DNA from: DATLGB01 sp963724135 | Lineage (GTDB): Bacteria > Actinomycetota > Thermoleophilia > Solirubrobacterales > Solirubrobacteraceae | DNA length: 64,000 nt | Assembly: GCA_963724135.1 (NCBI GenBank) | Contig: CAVRTA010000004.1 | Location: 620,001 to 684,000 of the forward strand | Direction of reading: 5' to 3' | Shown: positions 54,078 to 62,831 of the stretch, in pieces | How the letters are laid out: every line of letters starts with the position of its first letter | Numbering within the stretch: the stretch's first letter is position 1 | Position numbers and translations under genes: made by a program | The notes under the pieces: generated by a model | The model's input: the letters and a program-made list of their open reading frames with translations, nothing else | What the model was told of the DNA's origin: nothing | Databases searched by the model: none

Positions 54078-54920
54078 GTGCCGTTCACGCTCAGCAGTTT
54101 CAAACCGCGCCGGCCGCCGTGGCTGATCCTCGTCTTCCTGCTCATCGGCGGCGCCGTCACCTACGGCGGGTTCTCGATCTACAGCGATCAGCGCTCCGGG
54201 ACGCCCGGGAAGGCGAAGGTCACCGAGTGCGAGGGCGGTAGCAAGTACCAGCGCGGCATCCACTGCCGGGGGACGTGGAGCGTCGGCGGTGAGCCGATCT
54301 TCGGGGATGGCGAGCTCGTGGTGGGCCCGGTCCAGGGGGCGGGCTACGGCGACGTCGGCAAGACGATCGAGGTGCGCATCCATGGCACCGACCACGCCAC
54401 CAAGCCCGCGATCGCGACGCCGATCGTGCTGTGGTCGCTCGGCGGTCCGATCTGTCTGCTGGGTTTGTGGGCTCTGTGGTTGTGGGCACGCCGCGGCGGC
54501 GCTCCGGTCACGCTCGTGGTCCCGCGCCCGGTCCGCGACTTCATCGCCGACGCGATCCGCCAGAGCTGGGAGGGCGATCCCGAGCCCGTGATCAAGTCGC
54601 TGCCGAAGCGCCTGCCCCCGGGCACGGTCCGGACGCTGGTCTCCGGGGGGCCCTTCGGGTGGCGGCTCGAGGGCCGCCTCGACACCGTCGACGGCCGGTT
54701 CGTGCTCGAGGTGCTCGAGGAGGACCGGATGGGCGGCCCCCGCCACTACCGGGTCTGGCAGGACGGCACGCACGAGGCGCTTCCCAGCGAGCGCACCGGC
54801 TTCAGCGTCCCCGTCGACTGCCCTCCGGAGGAGGCGGCGCGGATCGAGGAGGAGTTCTACGCCCACAACCGCGGGGTGCAGGAGCAGCTGCGCGAACGCG
54901 GGTTCTATCGCGGGGCCTGA
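54078..54920 (+). CDS. two-helix membrane protein, unknown function
   Basis: 280 residues from GTG 54078. One helix near the N-terminus (PPWLILVFLLIGGAVTYGGF), an extracytoplasmic loop of about 85 residues with a Cys pair, a second helix (PIVLWSLGGPICLLGLWALWL), and a cytoplasmic domain of about 140 residues. The loop resembles the DUF3592 layout. Not recognised further. Fifteen bases after the cupin; 3' end overlaps the convergent membrane-protein gene by 16 nt. Confidence 0.6.
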   Translation: MPFTLSSFKPRRPPWLILVFLLIGGAVTYGGFSIYSDQRSGTPGKAKVTECEGGSKYQRGIHCRGTWSVGGEPIFGDGELVVGPVQGAGYGDVGKTIEVRIHGTDHATKPAIATPIVLWSLGGPICLLGLWALWLWARRGGAPVTLVVPRPVRDFIADAIRQSWEGDPEPVIKSLPKRLPPGTVRTLVSGGPFGWRLEGRLDTVDGRFVLEVLEEDRMGGPRHYRVWQDGTHEALPSERTGFSVPVDCPPEEAARIEEEFYAHNRGVQEQLRERGFYRGA

Positions 54921-55699
54921 ACGGCCTCCACCTCGCGCGCCATGCGCTCCTCGAGGATCCGGATCGGCGCCAGCGAGACCTCCGCCGCGCCCGCCCGGCG
55001 CTGGCCGTCGTACTCGAACGGATCGTCGAGATCCTTGATCAGCAGGATCATGTAGGAGAGCAGGAAGGTGATCGTCCCGAGCAGGAACAGCTCCGCGCCC
55101 AGCGGCGCGATGTCCACCAGCATCAGGGAGAGGATCAGCAGCAGGGAGGTGAGCTCGGCGATCACGTAACCGGCCCCGACGAAGGACGTCTCGCGGATCC
55201 TGTCGATCCGGATCACGAGCAGGCGCAGGGAGCTCTGCTCCTGCTTGAGGCGGACGATGAAGTTGGGCTGGGTGAGCGGCTGGAACTCGAGGAAGTACTC
55301 GTTGAGCCCCTCGATCTGTCGCATCACGTCTCGCACCTCGCCCCTGCCGTGCAGCCATGAGCTGAGGCCGCTCGCGAGCGAGTCCAGATGCTCGATGCAG
55401 CGGCGAGCGGCGTCAGCGCCCTGCTCGCGGAAGAGGATCTGGCATTCGTCGGCGATCGTCTCGGCCCGGCCGGCCAGCTCACCGGGCAGCTTCTCGCTCT
55501 CCTTGTAGTCGGCCAGCGTGCCGGCGAGTAGGAAACCGAGGAGGAAGACGTTGGCGGCGACGAGGCCCGAGTACAGCGGGTTCAGCTCGATCGTCTCCAG
55601 GTCGAGCAGGTGGGCGGCGAGCTTCAGCGCCAGCGCCGCCGCGACGACGGGCGCGACGCGGATCGCCAGCGTCCAGTTCGAGGCGTGGCGCGCGCTCAC
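54905..55699 (-). CDS. four-helix membrane protein (bestrophin/DUF4239-like topology)
   Basis: 264 residues from GTG 55699. Two N-terminal helices (LAIRVAPVVAAALALKLAAH; SGLVAANVFLLGFLLAGTLA followed by the charged DYKESEK), a long cytoplasmic helical region, and a C-terminal helix pair (VIAELTSLLLILSLMLVDIA; ELFLLGTITFLLSYMILLIK). The topology and the charged turn resemble DUF4239/bestrophin-like proteins, but the match is weak. The start overlaps the upstream monooxygenase stop by 4 bp, so the two are coupled. Confidence 0.65.
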   Translation of the reverse strand: MSARHASNWTLAIRVAPVVAAALALKLAAHLLDLETIELNPLYSGLVAANVFLLGFLLAGTLADYKESEKLPGELAGRAETIADECQILFREQGADAARRCIEHLDSLASGLSSWLHGRGEVRDVMRQIEGLNEYFLEFQPLTQPNFIVRLKQEQSSLRLLVIRIDRIRETSFVGAGYVIAELTSLLLILSLMLVDIAPLGAELFLLGTITFLLSYMILLIKDLDDPFEYDGQRRAGAAEVSLAPIRILEERMAREVEAVQAPR

Positions 55700-56019
55700 G
55701 CGCGACCGCGTGGCAATGGCAGCGGGCTGCTCGCGCTGATCGAGTGGACGGCGATCGACGGCGGCTCGGCGGCGTGCTCGGGCAGCGCGGCAACCAGCCT
55801 CGCCACGTGGGGCGTGGCCAGATGCGCCTCGAGCGCGCTCATGTCCCGCCACTCCTCGACCGCGACGAAGCGCAGATCGTCGGCGATCTCGCGGTAGTAG
55901 CCGTAGTGCTCGCAGCCGTCGTCGGCGCGCGACGCCGCCTGCACCTCTTCGAGCAGAGTCAGGAAGTCATCGATCCGGTCGGGCTTCGGGCGGAACTGCG
56001 CGATCACGAGCACCTGCAC
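55696..56019 (-). CDS. antibiotic biosynthesis monooxygenase (ABM)-domain protein
   Basis: 107 residues with the ferredoxin-like ABM fold: QVLVIAQFRPKPDRIDDFLT, then DDGCEHYGYYREIADDLRFV and VEEWRDMSALEAHLATPHVA. This is the quinol-monooxygenase (YgiN) type, which needs no metal. The start is GTG 56019, giving a normal short N-terminus. Divergent from the DsrE-like gene by 30 nt. Confidence 0.87.
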   Translation of the reverse strand: MQVLVIAQFRPKPDRIDDFLTLLEEVQAASRADDGCEHYGYYREIADDLRFVAVEEWRDMSALEAHLATPHVARLVAALPEHAAEPPSIAVHSISASSPLPLPRGRA

Positions 56020-56049
56020 GCCGGCGACGCTACCGGTTAGGATCGCGCG

Positions 56050-56397
56050 ATGAAGCTGCTCGTTCACTGCGCCACCGGTCCGGAGAATCCCACCCGCGCG
56101 GCGTTGGCACTGCTGGTCGCCCGCACCGCCGTCGACGAGGGGCACGAGGTTCGCGTGTTCCTGGCCGGCGACGCGGTCCACCTCGCACGCGAGGCGACGG
56201 CGAGCGCAGTGACCGGCGTGGGTACGGGCGCGGTCACCGAGCACCTGGAGGCCCTCGCCGCGGCCGAAGTGCCGATCCACCTCTCCGGCATGTCCAGCAA
56301 GGCCCGCGGGATCGAGGCCGGCGACGGCGTGCAGCTGAGCCCTCCGGCCGCGCTCGTCGAGCTCGTCGACTGGGCGGACAAGACGCTCACCTACTAG
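56050..56397 (+). CDS. DsrE-family protein
   Basis: 115 residues: KLLVHCATGPENPTRAALAL, VRVFLAGDAVHLARE and the C-terminal LVELVDWADKTLTY match the DsrE/peroxiredoxin-like family. DsrE proteins of dissimilatory sulfur oxidation carry sulfur on cysteine; here only C7 is present, and no other sulfur genes are nearby. Role unknown. Last 4 nt overlap the convergent nitronate monooxygenase gene. Confidence 0.85.
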   Translation: MKLLVHCATGPENPTRAALALLVARTAVDEGHEVRVFLAGDAVHLAREATASAVTGVGTGAVTEHLEALAAAEVPIHLSGMSSKARGIEAGDGVQLSPPAALVELVDWADKTLTY

Positions 56398-57368
56398 GCC
56401 AGCAACCGCTCGGCCTCGGCCACGAGCTCCCGGACGATCTCGGCGACCGGCAGGACCTCGTCGATCGCGCCGACCGATTGCCCGGCCAGCGGGAAGTAGT
56501 CGTGCGCGTCGCCCCGGGCCATGGCCGACATGATCTCGTCGCGCAGCTCGTCGGCTTGGGCCGCGACGGCCTCGGGGCGGCCGAGCCAGGCGTCGATGAA
56601 CGGGGTGCGGATGGCGCGCGGGACGGTGAGCCAGCCGCCGGCGGTCGGAGAAGGCATGACGTGCGCGGCGAAGTCGACCTTCACCGTGTCGTCGGCGGCG
56701 GCGGCGAGGATCGCCTGCTTCCAGGAGGCCGGGACGCGCGCCTCCTGTGATGCGAGGAAGCGCGTCCCCACGTTGACGCCTTCGGCACCGAGCATCACCG
56801 CCGCCGCGAGACCGCGCCCGTCGGTGATCCCTCCCGCGGCCACGACCGGGATCGGTGCGACCGCGTCGGCGACCTGCGGGACGAGCGCCATCGCCCCGAC
56901 GGCGCCGCTGAAGCCGCCGGCCTCGGCGCCCTGCGCGATGATCACGTCGGCGCCGGCTTCGGCCGCCTCGACCGCCTGCCTCACCGTGGTGACCTGCTCC
57001 ATGAAGACGGCGCCGGCGGCGTGCACGCGCTCGACGAGGTCGCCCGGATCGCCGAGCGCGAGCGACACGACCGCCGGCGGGTCCTCGAGCACCGCCGCGC
57101 AGACCCGCTCGTCGAACGGGCGCCGGGTGAGGTTGACCGCGAAGGGTCGCGTCCCGGCCAGGGACCGGACAGCGGCGATGTCGGCGCGTACCTGCTCGGG
57201 AGTGCGAAGGGTGGTGGCGACGCTGCCAAGACCGCCGGCCTCCGAGACGGCGGCCACGAGCTCGGGCCCGATCTCGAACGGCCCGCCCAGCGGTCCCTGG
57301 ATGACCGGATGCTCGATCCCCAGCCGCGAACACAGCCTCTCTCCCAGCACGGTGGCGCATTCTCCCAC
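56394..57368 (-). CDS. nitronate monooxygenase
   Basis: 324 residues of the NMO / enoyl reductase II family: HPVIQGPLGGPFEIGPELVA, AVSEAGGLGSVAT, PFAVNLTRRPFDE, ADVIIAQGAEAGGFSGAVGA, IPVVAAGGITDGRGLAAAVM and GAEGVNVGTRFLAS. These are FMN-dependent TIM barrels that oxidise propionate-3-nitronate. It lacks the extended class I features, so class II or a related oxidase is more likely. Confidence 0.88.
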   Translation of the reverse strand: MGECATVLGERLCSRLGIEHPVIQGPLGGPFEIGPELVAAVSEAGGLGSVATTLRTPEQVRADIAAVRSLAGTRPFAVNLTRRPFDERVCAAVLEDPPAVVSLALGDPGDLVERVHAAGAVFMEQVTTVRQAVEAAEAGADVIIAQGAEAGGFSGAVGAMALVPQVADAVAPIPVVAAGGITDGRGLAAAVMLGAEGVNVGTRFLASQEARVPASWKQAILAAAADDTVKVDFAAHVMPSPTAGGWLTVPRAIRTPFIDAWLGRPEAVAAQADELRDEIMSAMARGDAHDYFPLAGQSVGAIDEVLPVAEIVRELVAEAERLLA

Positions 57369-57411
57369 GCTCGGTCCGTGGACGCGGTCGAGCGGGTGGC
57401 AGAGTTAGTGC

Positions 57412-57858
57412 ATGTCCCTGTGGGCCGGTTCGCGACCGGATGGGCGCGGACGTGCCTACGACGAGGTCTTCGCCGCCGCGCAGCCGGAGCAGCCGCCGCC
57501 GGTCCAACCGGTCGCGCTCCGGACCGTCGTCCTCGTCGCTCTGGGAGCGGTCACGGTGGCACTGGCGCTGGCCCTGGCCGATCGCGATCGCTTCAGTCGC
57601 GGGAAAGTGCGCTCGGGCTGGAACGCGGTGCCCATGACCTGCGACACGTCGCGCATCGACCGCGACGGCGGCGCGATCGAGCTGTTCCAGTGCCGCTCGA
57701 TCGGCGCCGGGACGCTCCCGCCCGGCCTCTACCTGTCGCCCGGCTCCCGGTGGATCTCGGACGTGACTGGGCGCGAGGCCCTGTTCAGCGCGATCGAGAT
57801 CTCACGCGCGGGCGAGCTCACCGGCTGGGCGGCATACGGCGCTAGCCGAGCCCGTTGA
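57412..57858 (+). CDS. small single-helix membrane protein, unknown function
   Basis: 148 residues: a Pro-rich N-terminus, one helix (RTVVLVALGAVTVALALALA), and a small extracytoplasmic domain with two Cys (MTCDTSR, LFQCRS) that could form a disulfide. Not recognised. ATG 57412 is divergent from the NMO gene; the 3' end overlaps the ceramidase-like gene by 17 nt. Confidence 0.55.
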   Translation: MSLWAGSRPDGRGRAYDEVFAAAQPEQPPPVQPVALRTVVLVALGAVTVALALALADRDRFSRGKVRSGWNAVPMTCDTSRIDRDGGAIELFQCRSIGAGTLPPGLYLSPGSRWISDVTGREALFSAIEISRAGELTGWAAYGASRAR

Positions 57859-59524
57859 GCAGGCCGATCGACGTCTCCAGCGCCATGTCCCCGAAGCACT
57901 TGTCGATCGCGTACGCGTCCTCGTAGTTGACGAACACGTAGCCCTGCAGCTCGCCTGCGAAGCCGAGGCCCTGCTGGCCGGCCTGGTTGAGCTCGAACGA
58001 CTGCGGCATGTAGCCGAGCGCGTCGTTGGCCTGCCCGAGCGGCATCGTCACCTTCGCGCGCGACTTCTCCTTGATGGTGTTGGAGAAGTTGGAGAAGATC
58101 TCGCCCGGCGAGGCCGTGAGGGCGAACTCGTCGCCGATGCGCGCGGCGGCGGCCGCGACCTCGGCGCTCACCGGGGACGCCGAGGTGCACTGGAACTTCT
58201 CGGGATCCTCGCCCGTCTGCACCGTCGAGGGCGACTTCACGAACTCGCGGTCGAAGAACCCCGGGGTGCCAAGGGCCGTGAGGGGGGCGTTCGTGACCGG
58301 CTGGTTCCAAGTCGTGCGCGCCGTGCTGATGTCGGGCTGCTCGATGCGGTTGCCCGCGCCGACGTCCGCCACCAAGGCGGCCAGGTCGTCGGCGCCGGTG
58401 GGCGCGTGAGGGTCGTCCACGTTGCGCAGGCCGGAGGCCGACATGTTCCCGAGACCGGTCATGAAGTGCAGGCCGATACCGCCGAAGCGCTCCTCCAGGC
58501 TTCGCTCGAACAGCCCGGGCCAGTCAGGATGCGCCTGCCCTCCGTTGGTGCCGAAGGAGGTCGGGTGCGCGGCGTATGCGCCGATCGTGGCGATCGTGCG
58601 GGACGTGCTCGGGTCGAAGGCGCGCAGCCACGCCAGCTGCTGCTCCTCCGCGGAGCGGTAGGTGTCACGACGCTCGGAGTTGAACGCGCGGGCCTCGTTC
58701 TCGCCGTACTCGAGTACGGCGGGGCGCATGTTGCCGAGTGCCTTGCGCACGGAGCTCTTGATGGATTCGGATACCTGCTTCATGTACCAGGTGGGCACGA
58801 AGCCCCAGCCGCCGATGAAGTCGGGCGCGGAGTGGGCATGCGTGGCCGCGATCACGATGTTGTCGGCCTTCAGACCGAGGGTGTCGTCGCCGGCCAGCCG
58901 CGCGGTGATCTGCTTGATCCCGCAGCTTTCGCACTTGGAGGCGTAGTCCCAGAACCATCCCTCGCCGTCGATGACGACGAGCACGAGATCGTCGCCCTGG
59001 GCGTCGCGCAGGGCCACGGCCCGCACCCACAGGCCGAGGTCGTCGTTCCAGGACGAGACGGGGTTCATGGGGCCGAGGCCGAAGCCGCCCATGTAGATGC
59101 AGTTGGGGTTCTCCGGCCACGGTGAGCCCGCCGCCGCCAGATGGTCGCCGCTCGCCACGGGGTCGTCCATGATCTGCTCGAAGGCGCTCGGGCTCAGAGT
59201 CGCGCACTTCTCCGGGCTGCGCTCCCAGGTCCCGCCGTACGCCTCGGGGCGCGGCCGGATCGACGCCCGCGCAGCCCCGGCCAGTACCTGACCGGGGGCG
59301 AGTGCGGTGGGATCGGGGGGCGCGACTCGCGCTGCCTCACGGGCGGGCGCAGGCTCCTGCGTGGGGGCGCTCGGCAGTTGCACCTGCGGCGCCGCGTCGA
59401 CGGGCTCCGCAACCTGTCGTGTCTCGTTCGACACCGGCACCAGCGACGCGCCCGCCCACGCCGCCGAGACCATCGCCGCACCGGCCAGGAGTGCGGCCAG
59501 ACACCTCTTCGCGAATCCGGGCAC
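57842..59524 (-). CDS. secreted neutral/alkaline ceramidase-like hydrolase
   Basis: 560 residues. A signal peptide (KRCLAALLAGAAMVSAAWAG) is followed by an Ala/Pro linker and the ceramidase-type N-terminal domain: DLVLVVIDGEG and NIVIAATHAHSAPDFIGG, where H229 and H231 match the zinc-binding THTHS motif. Later come AHPTSFG and GLGNMSASGLRN. The usual DIxGPxxGV start is replaced by ASIRPRPEAYGG, and the C-terminal Ig-like domain is short. Neutral ceramidases release fatty acids from ceramide outside the cell; many bacterial homologues act on other amides. Confidence 0.78.
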   Translation of the reverse strand: MPGFAKRCLAALLAGAAMVSAAWAGASLVPVSNETRQVAEPVDAAPQVQLPSAPTQEPAPAREAARVAPPDPTALAPGQVLAGAARASIRPRPEAYGGTWERSPEKCATLSPSAFEQIMDDPVASGDHLAAAGSPWPENPNCIYMGGFGLGPMNPVSSWNDDLGLWVRAVALRDAQGDDLVLVVIDGEGWFWDYASKCESCGIKQITARLAGDDTLGLKADNIVIAATHAHSAPDFIGGWGFVPTWYMKQVSESIKSSVRKALGNMRPAVLEYGENEARAFNSERRDTYRSAEEQQLAWLRAFDPSTSRTIATIGAYAAHPTSFGTNGGQAHPDWPGLFERSLEERFGGIGLHFMTGLGNMSASGLRNVDDPHAPTGADDLAALVADVGAGNRIEQPDISTARTTWNQPVTNAPLTALGTPGFFDREFVKSPSTVQTGEDPEKFQCTSASPVSAEVAAAAARIGDEFALTASPGEIFSNFSNTIKEKSRAKVTMPLGQANDALGYMPQSFELNQAGQQGLGFAGELQGYVFVNYEDAYAIDKCFGDMALETSIGLLNGLG

Positions 59525-59733
59525 GGATGCTGTAACGGTCGACGGTGGCAGGACTTGCTGTCTTTGACGGCGGCGGACCTTCGCGACCGACGATCCGCTC
59601 GCGCACGGCTACGGGCGGCGACTTCATCCGGCGCTAGGCGCAGGCGTACACTTAGCGTGGATACGCACCCAGCCGGCGTAGGCCGCGTGGCGCTCTTGAG
59701 GCCGGATCCGCCGGCGTCACCAAAGGAGACCTG

Positions 59734-60789
59734 ATGACTCCGTCGGGCCGTGTCGGTGCAGGGGCTGTCGGTAGCGCCCTGCTCGTTTTCCTGGCGTTCC
59801 CGGCGGTGGTCGCCGGCGAGGTGAACAACCCGCAGTCGTGCCCGGCGGCGCAGTTCGTCACGGGTGTGGACGAGGAGGCCGACTTGATCTGCACGCCGGG
59901 TCTCCGCGGTGCGCCCGGGCCGCGCGGTCCCAAGGGTGCCAAGGGTGCCAAGGGTGCCAAGGGCGCCAAGGGCGAGCGCGGGCTGCGGGGACGCCGCGGC
60001 AAGCGGGGCGTGCCAGGCCCGGCAGGCGAGCGGGGCGCGGCGGGGGCGCCGGGCGCCGCGGGCGCCCAAGGGCCCGCAGGCGACGGCGGCGCACCCGGGG
60101 CGAAGGGCGACAAGGGGGACAAGGGCGATCCCGGCCTCGGGTTCACCGCGGCCGGCAACGGCGACTACATCCTCAGCAATCCCGGCAAGGAGCTCATCTT
60201 CAGCAGCAAGTCGTTCCACGTATTCCACCCGCGGCCGGGCGGTGCGTCGGCCGGGTTCTCGAGCTCGGAGACCGGGTTCCTGGCCATGGGGTACTTCACC
60301 AACAGCGATCCGGCGACGCACGCACCCCAGCAGGGGTTCGTCGTCCCGCCCACTGGTCCGGCACAGATCCTCGGTGCGCTGCAGGTGGACGGCCCGGTCC
60401 AGGTCAACGGGACCTTCAACGCCACCGGCACGAAGAACTTCCGTATCGATCACCCGCTCGCTCCCCGCCGCAAGTGGCTCTACCACGCTTCACTCGAGAG
60501 CCCAGAGCCACTCAACGTCTACAGCGGAAACGTCCGCACGGGCGCGCGCGGCCTCGCCGTGGTCAGGTTGCCGAGCTACTTCGATGCGCTCAACCGGGGC
60601 GCGCGCTACCAGCTCACCGTCATCGGCTCGCTCGCGCGCGCTGTGGTGTGGCGCGAGGTCGCCGGCAACCGCTTCACCGTGCGAACCACCAAGCCCAGGG
60701 TGAAGGTGTCGTGGCAGGTCACCGGCATCCGCGACGACGCCTACATGCGTGCCCACCCGATGCGGGCCGTCGTCCCCAAGGGGACGTGA
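59734..60789 (+). CDS. secreted collagen-like repeat protein
   Basis: 351 residues. A signal peptide (residues 1-28) and a short Cys-containing segment precede 27 uninterrupted Gly-X-Y triplets (56-136), a collagen-like triple helix stretch. The C-terminal 200 residues are beta-rich with NFRIDHPLAPRRKWLYHASL, ESPEPLNVYSGNV and VSWQVTGIRDDAY, a module also found in other secreted bacterial proteins. An excellent ribosome binding site (AAAGGAG) lies 9 nt before ATG 59734. A surface fibre or adhesin is inferred. Open frames on both strands here are compositional. Confidence 0.85.
   Translation: MTPSGRVGAGAVGSALLVFLAFPAVVAGEVNNPQSCPAAQFVTGVDEEADLICTPGLRGAPGPRGPKGAKGAKGAKGAKGERGLRGRRGKRGVPGPAGERGAAGAPGAAGAQGPAGDGGAPGAKGDKGDKGDPGLGFTAAGNGDYILSNPGKELIFSSKSFHVFHPRPGGASAGFSSSETGFLAMGYFTNSDPATHAPQQGFVVPPTGPAQILGALQVDGPVQVNGTFNATGTKNFRIDHPLAPRRKWLYHASLESPEPLNVYSGNVRTGARGLAVVRLPSYFDALNRGARYQLTVIGSLARAVVWREVAGNRFTVRTTKPRVKVSWQVTGIRDDAYMRAHPMRAVVPKGT
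59899..60141 (+). repeat. collagen-like Gly-X-Y coding repeat
   Basis: 27 in-frame triplets beginning with Gly. Within it, 59932-59967 is four copies of the 9-mer AAGGGTGCC (the fourth has C for T), giving GAK repeats. Slippage here could change the fibre length without frameshift. Confidence 0.88.
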
Positions 60790-60791
60790 GC

Positions 60792-62801
60792 TCACGGCCT
60801 GGGCGCTACAGAAACCTCGACCTCGACGCGGTTGTCGTTGAACGTCGGCGCGGCTCCGAGCTCGGTGAGGCGCTGCGATGTCGTTGCCTGCGCGCTGACG
60901 CCGTCGACGTAGTCCTCGCTCCACCATCCCATCGGCGCGACGATCACCCCGGGCCGCGTCTCGTCGGTGACGCGGGCGCGGACGGTGAAGGCGCCGCGGT
61001 CGTTGCCCACCCGGACGAGCGCTCCGTCGGTGACGCCGCGCGCGACCGCGTCGGCGGGGTGTACGACGAGGTAGGGCTCCGGCTGAGCCGAGTGCTGGCG
61101 TGCCTGGTTGGGGAACGTCGAGTTCAGGAACAGGTGGGTCTTGGGCGTGATCAGCGCGAGGCCGCCGGGGCCGAGTGCCTCGGCGGGCGGCTCGAACGCC
61201 GGCACGCGCAGGTCGATGTTGCCCGTCTCGGTCCCGAAGCCGCCGTCCGCGTGCGGGACGGGCCCGCGGCCGTGGTCGATCTTCTGCCAGCCGCGCGCCC
61301 GCAGCTCGCCGAGGCTCACGGGGGCGTCGGCGAGCAGGCGCTCGAGCAGCTGCTCGTCGGTCTCGCGGAACAGCGGGTCGTCGAGACCCAGGCGGGCGGC
61401 GAGCAGCCGGAAGGCCTCGGTCGTCGGCCTGGCCTCGCCGAGCGGCGCGATCGCCGGCTCGTTGAGCGTGTAGTACTGGTGGCCCCACGAGAAGACGGCG
61501 TCGAGGTGCTCGAGCTGCGTCGTCGCCGGCAGCACGACGTCGGCGTGGCGCGCGGTGTCGGTCATGAACTGCTCGATGACGACGGTGTGGAGGTCGTCGC
61601 GGCGCAGGCCGGCGAGTACCCGCTCCTGGTCGGGGGCGATCTGCGCGGGGTTCGACGACCACACGACCAGCGCGGTCACGGGCGGGTCGTCGAGCTCGGA
61701 GAGGGCGTGGCCGAGCTGCGACATGTTGACCTGGCGCGACGGCGCGCTGCGCAGCTCGGCGCCTGCGAGCACCGCGCTCGGGACGGCGGCGGCGGTGGCC
61801 GTCGGGATGTAGGAGCAGCCGCCGCCGCGGTGGCGCCACGCGCCGACCAGCGCGGGCAGGCAGGCGATCGTGCGGTAGGCGGCCGGGGCGCCGAGGTGGC
61901 GCTGCGCGCCCACGCCCAGGCGCAGCAGCGCGGGCTGGGTCGTCGCGAACTCGCGCGCGATTCGCTCGATCGTCTCCGCGTCGATGCCGCACACCGCCGC
62001 CCAGTGGGCGACGGGGTGCTCGGCCAGGCGGGCGAGCAGCTCGTCGTAGCCGTCGCCATGGGCCCGGCACCACTGCTCGTCAGCGAGGCCCGCGTCGACG
62101 ATCGCGCGCATCATCGCGAGCGCCAGCGCGCCGTCCGAGCCCGGCAGCGGCTGCAGGTGCTCGTCGGCGACGCGGGCGGTGCGGCTGCGGAACGGGTCGA
62201 CGACCACGAGGCGAGCGCCGGCCTTGCGCGCCTCGAGCAGCTTCTTCCACAGGTGCGGCGCCGTAGACATCGGGTTCCAGCCCCACACGAGCAGGTAGCG
62301 GGCGTGCGGCCACTCCTCGGGGTCGACCTCGGGCGAGATCCCGTGTGCCGACACCGTGCCGGCGATGCCGGCGGTCGCGCAGATCGTGCGCACGAGCTCG
62401 GACGCGCCCAGCGCGTTCATGACCCGGTCCGCCATCGAGCCGCCCTGGAGCGCGCCCTGGGTGCCCATGTAGGAGTAGGGGAGGACGGCCTCGCCGCCAT
62501 GAGCGGCGATCGCGCGCTCGATGCCCGCCGCGGCGACGTCGACCGCCTCCTCCCATGACGCCTCGCGGAACTCCCCGGCGCCCTTCGGGCCGGTGCGGAT
62601 CAGCGGCCGCAGCAGCCGGTCGCCGGCGTAGACCCGTTCGAGGTAGTTGGACACCTTGCCGCACAAAAAGCCGTCGGTGATGGGGTGGTCGGGGTCGCCG
62701 GCGATCGCGACCGCGCGGCCGTCCTCGACGGTCGTGATGAGCGCGCAGGTGTCGGGGCAGTCGTGCGGGCACGCACCACGGATCTGAGCCACACCGCGCA
62801 T
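60792..62801 (-). CDS. molybdopterin-dependent oxidoreductase (DMSO reductase family)
   Basis: 669 residues from ATG 62801. The [4Fe-4S] cysteines are C11, C15, C19 and C47 (CPHDCPDTC, GFLCGKV). Domain landmarks include PYSYMGTQGALQGGSMADRV, VWGWNPMSTAPHLWKKLLEA, VVDPFRSRTARVADEHLQPLPGSD and, in the last 120 residues, the cofactor-binding ITPKTHLFLNSTFPNQARQH and VGNDRGAFTVRARV. The usual molybdenum-ligand position (near RTICATAGIAG) shows no obvious Ser, Cys or Sec. No signal peptide and no electron-transfer subunit genes nearby, so it is probably cytoplasmic. Substrate unknown. Confidence 0.87.
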   Translation of the reverse strand: MRGVAQIRGACPHDCPDTCALITTVEDGRAVAIAGDPDHPITDGFLCGKVSNYLERVYAGDRLLRPLIRTGPKGAGEFREASWEEAVDVAAAGIERAIAAHGGEAVLPYSYMGTQGALQGGSMADRVMNALGASELVRTICATAGIAGTVSAHGISPEVDPEEWPHARYLLVWGWNPMSTAPHLWKKLLEARKAGARLVVVDPFRSRTARVADEHLQPLPGSDGALALAMMRAIVDAGLADEQWCRAHGDGYDELLARLAEHPVAHWAAVCGIDAETIERIAREFATTQPALLRLGVGAQRHLGAPAAYRTIACLPALVGAWRHRGGGCSYIPTATAAAVPSAVLAGAELRSAPSRQVNMSQLGHALSELDDPPVTALVVWSSNPAQIAPDQERVLAGLRRDDLHTVVIEQFMTDTARHADVVLPATTQLEHLDAVFSWGHQYYTLNEPAIAPLGEARPTTEAFRLLAARLGLDDPLFRETDEQLLERLLADAPVSLGELRARGWQKIDHGRGPVPHADGGFGTETGNIDLRVPAFEPPAEALGPGGLALITPKTHLFLNSTFPNQARQHSAQPEPYLVVHPADAVARGVTDGALVRVGNDRGAFTVRARVTDETRPGVIVAPMGWWSEDYVDGVSAQATTSQRLTELGAAPTFNDNRVEVEVSVAPRP

Positions 62802-62831
62802 GATCTCACCGTCGGTAACGTTTTCAAGGAC

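Noticed and set aside
59838..62558. 906-codon open frame on the + strand across the collagen-like and molybdoenzyme genes
   Set aside because: It lacks any domain pattern, runs antisense to a well-supported molybdoenzyme gene, and is explained by GC-rich codon third positions.
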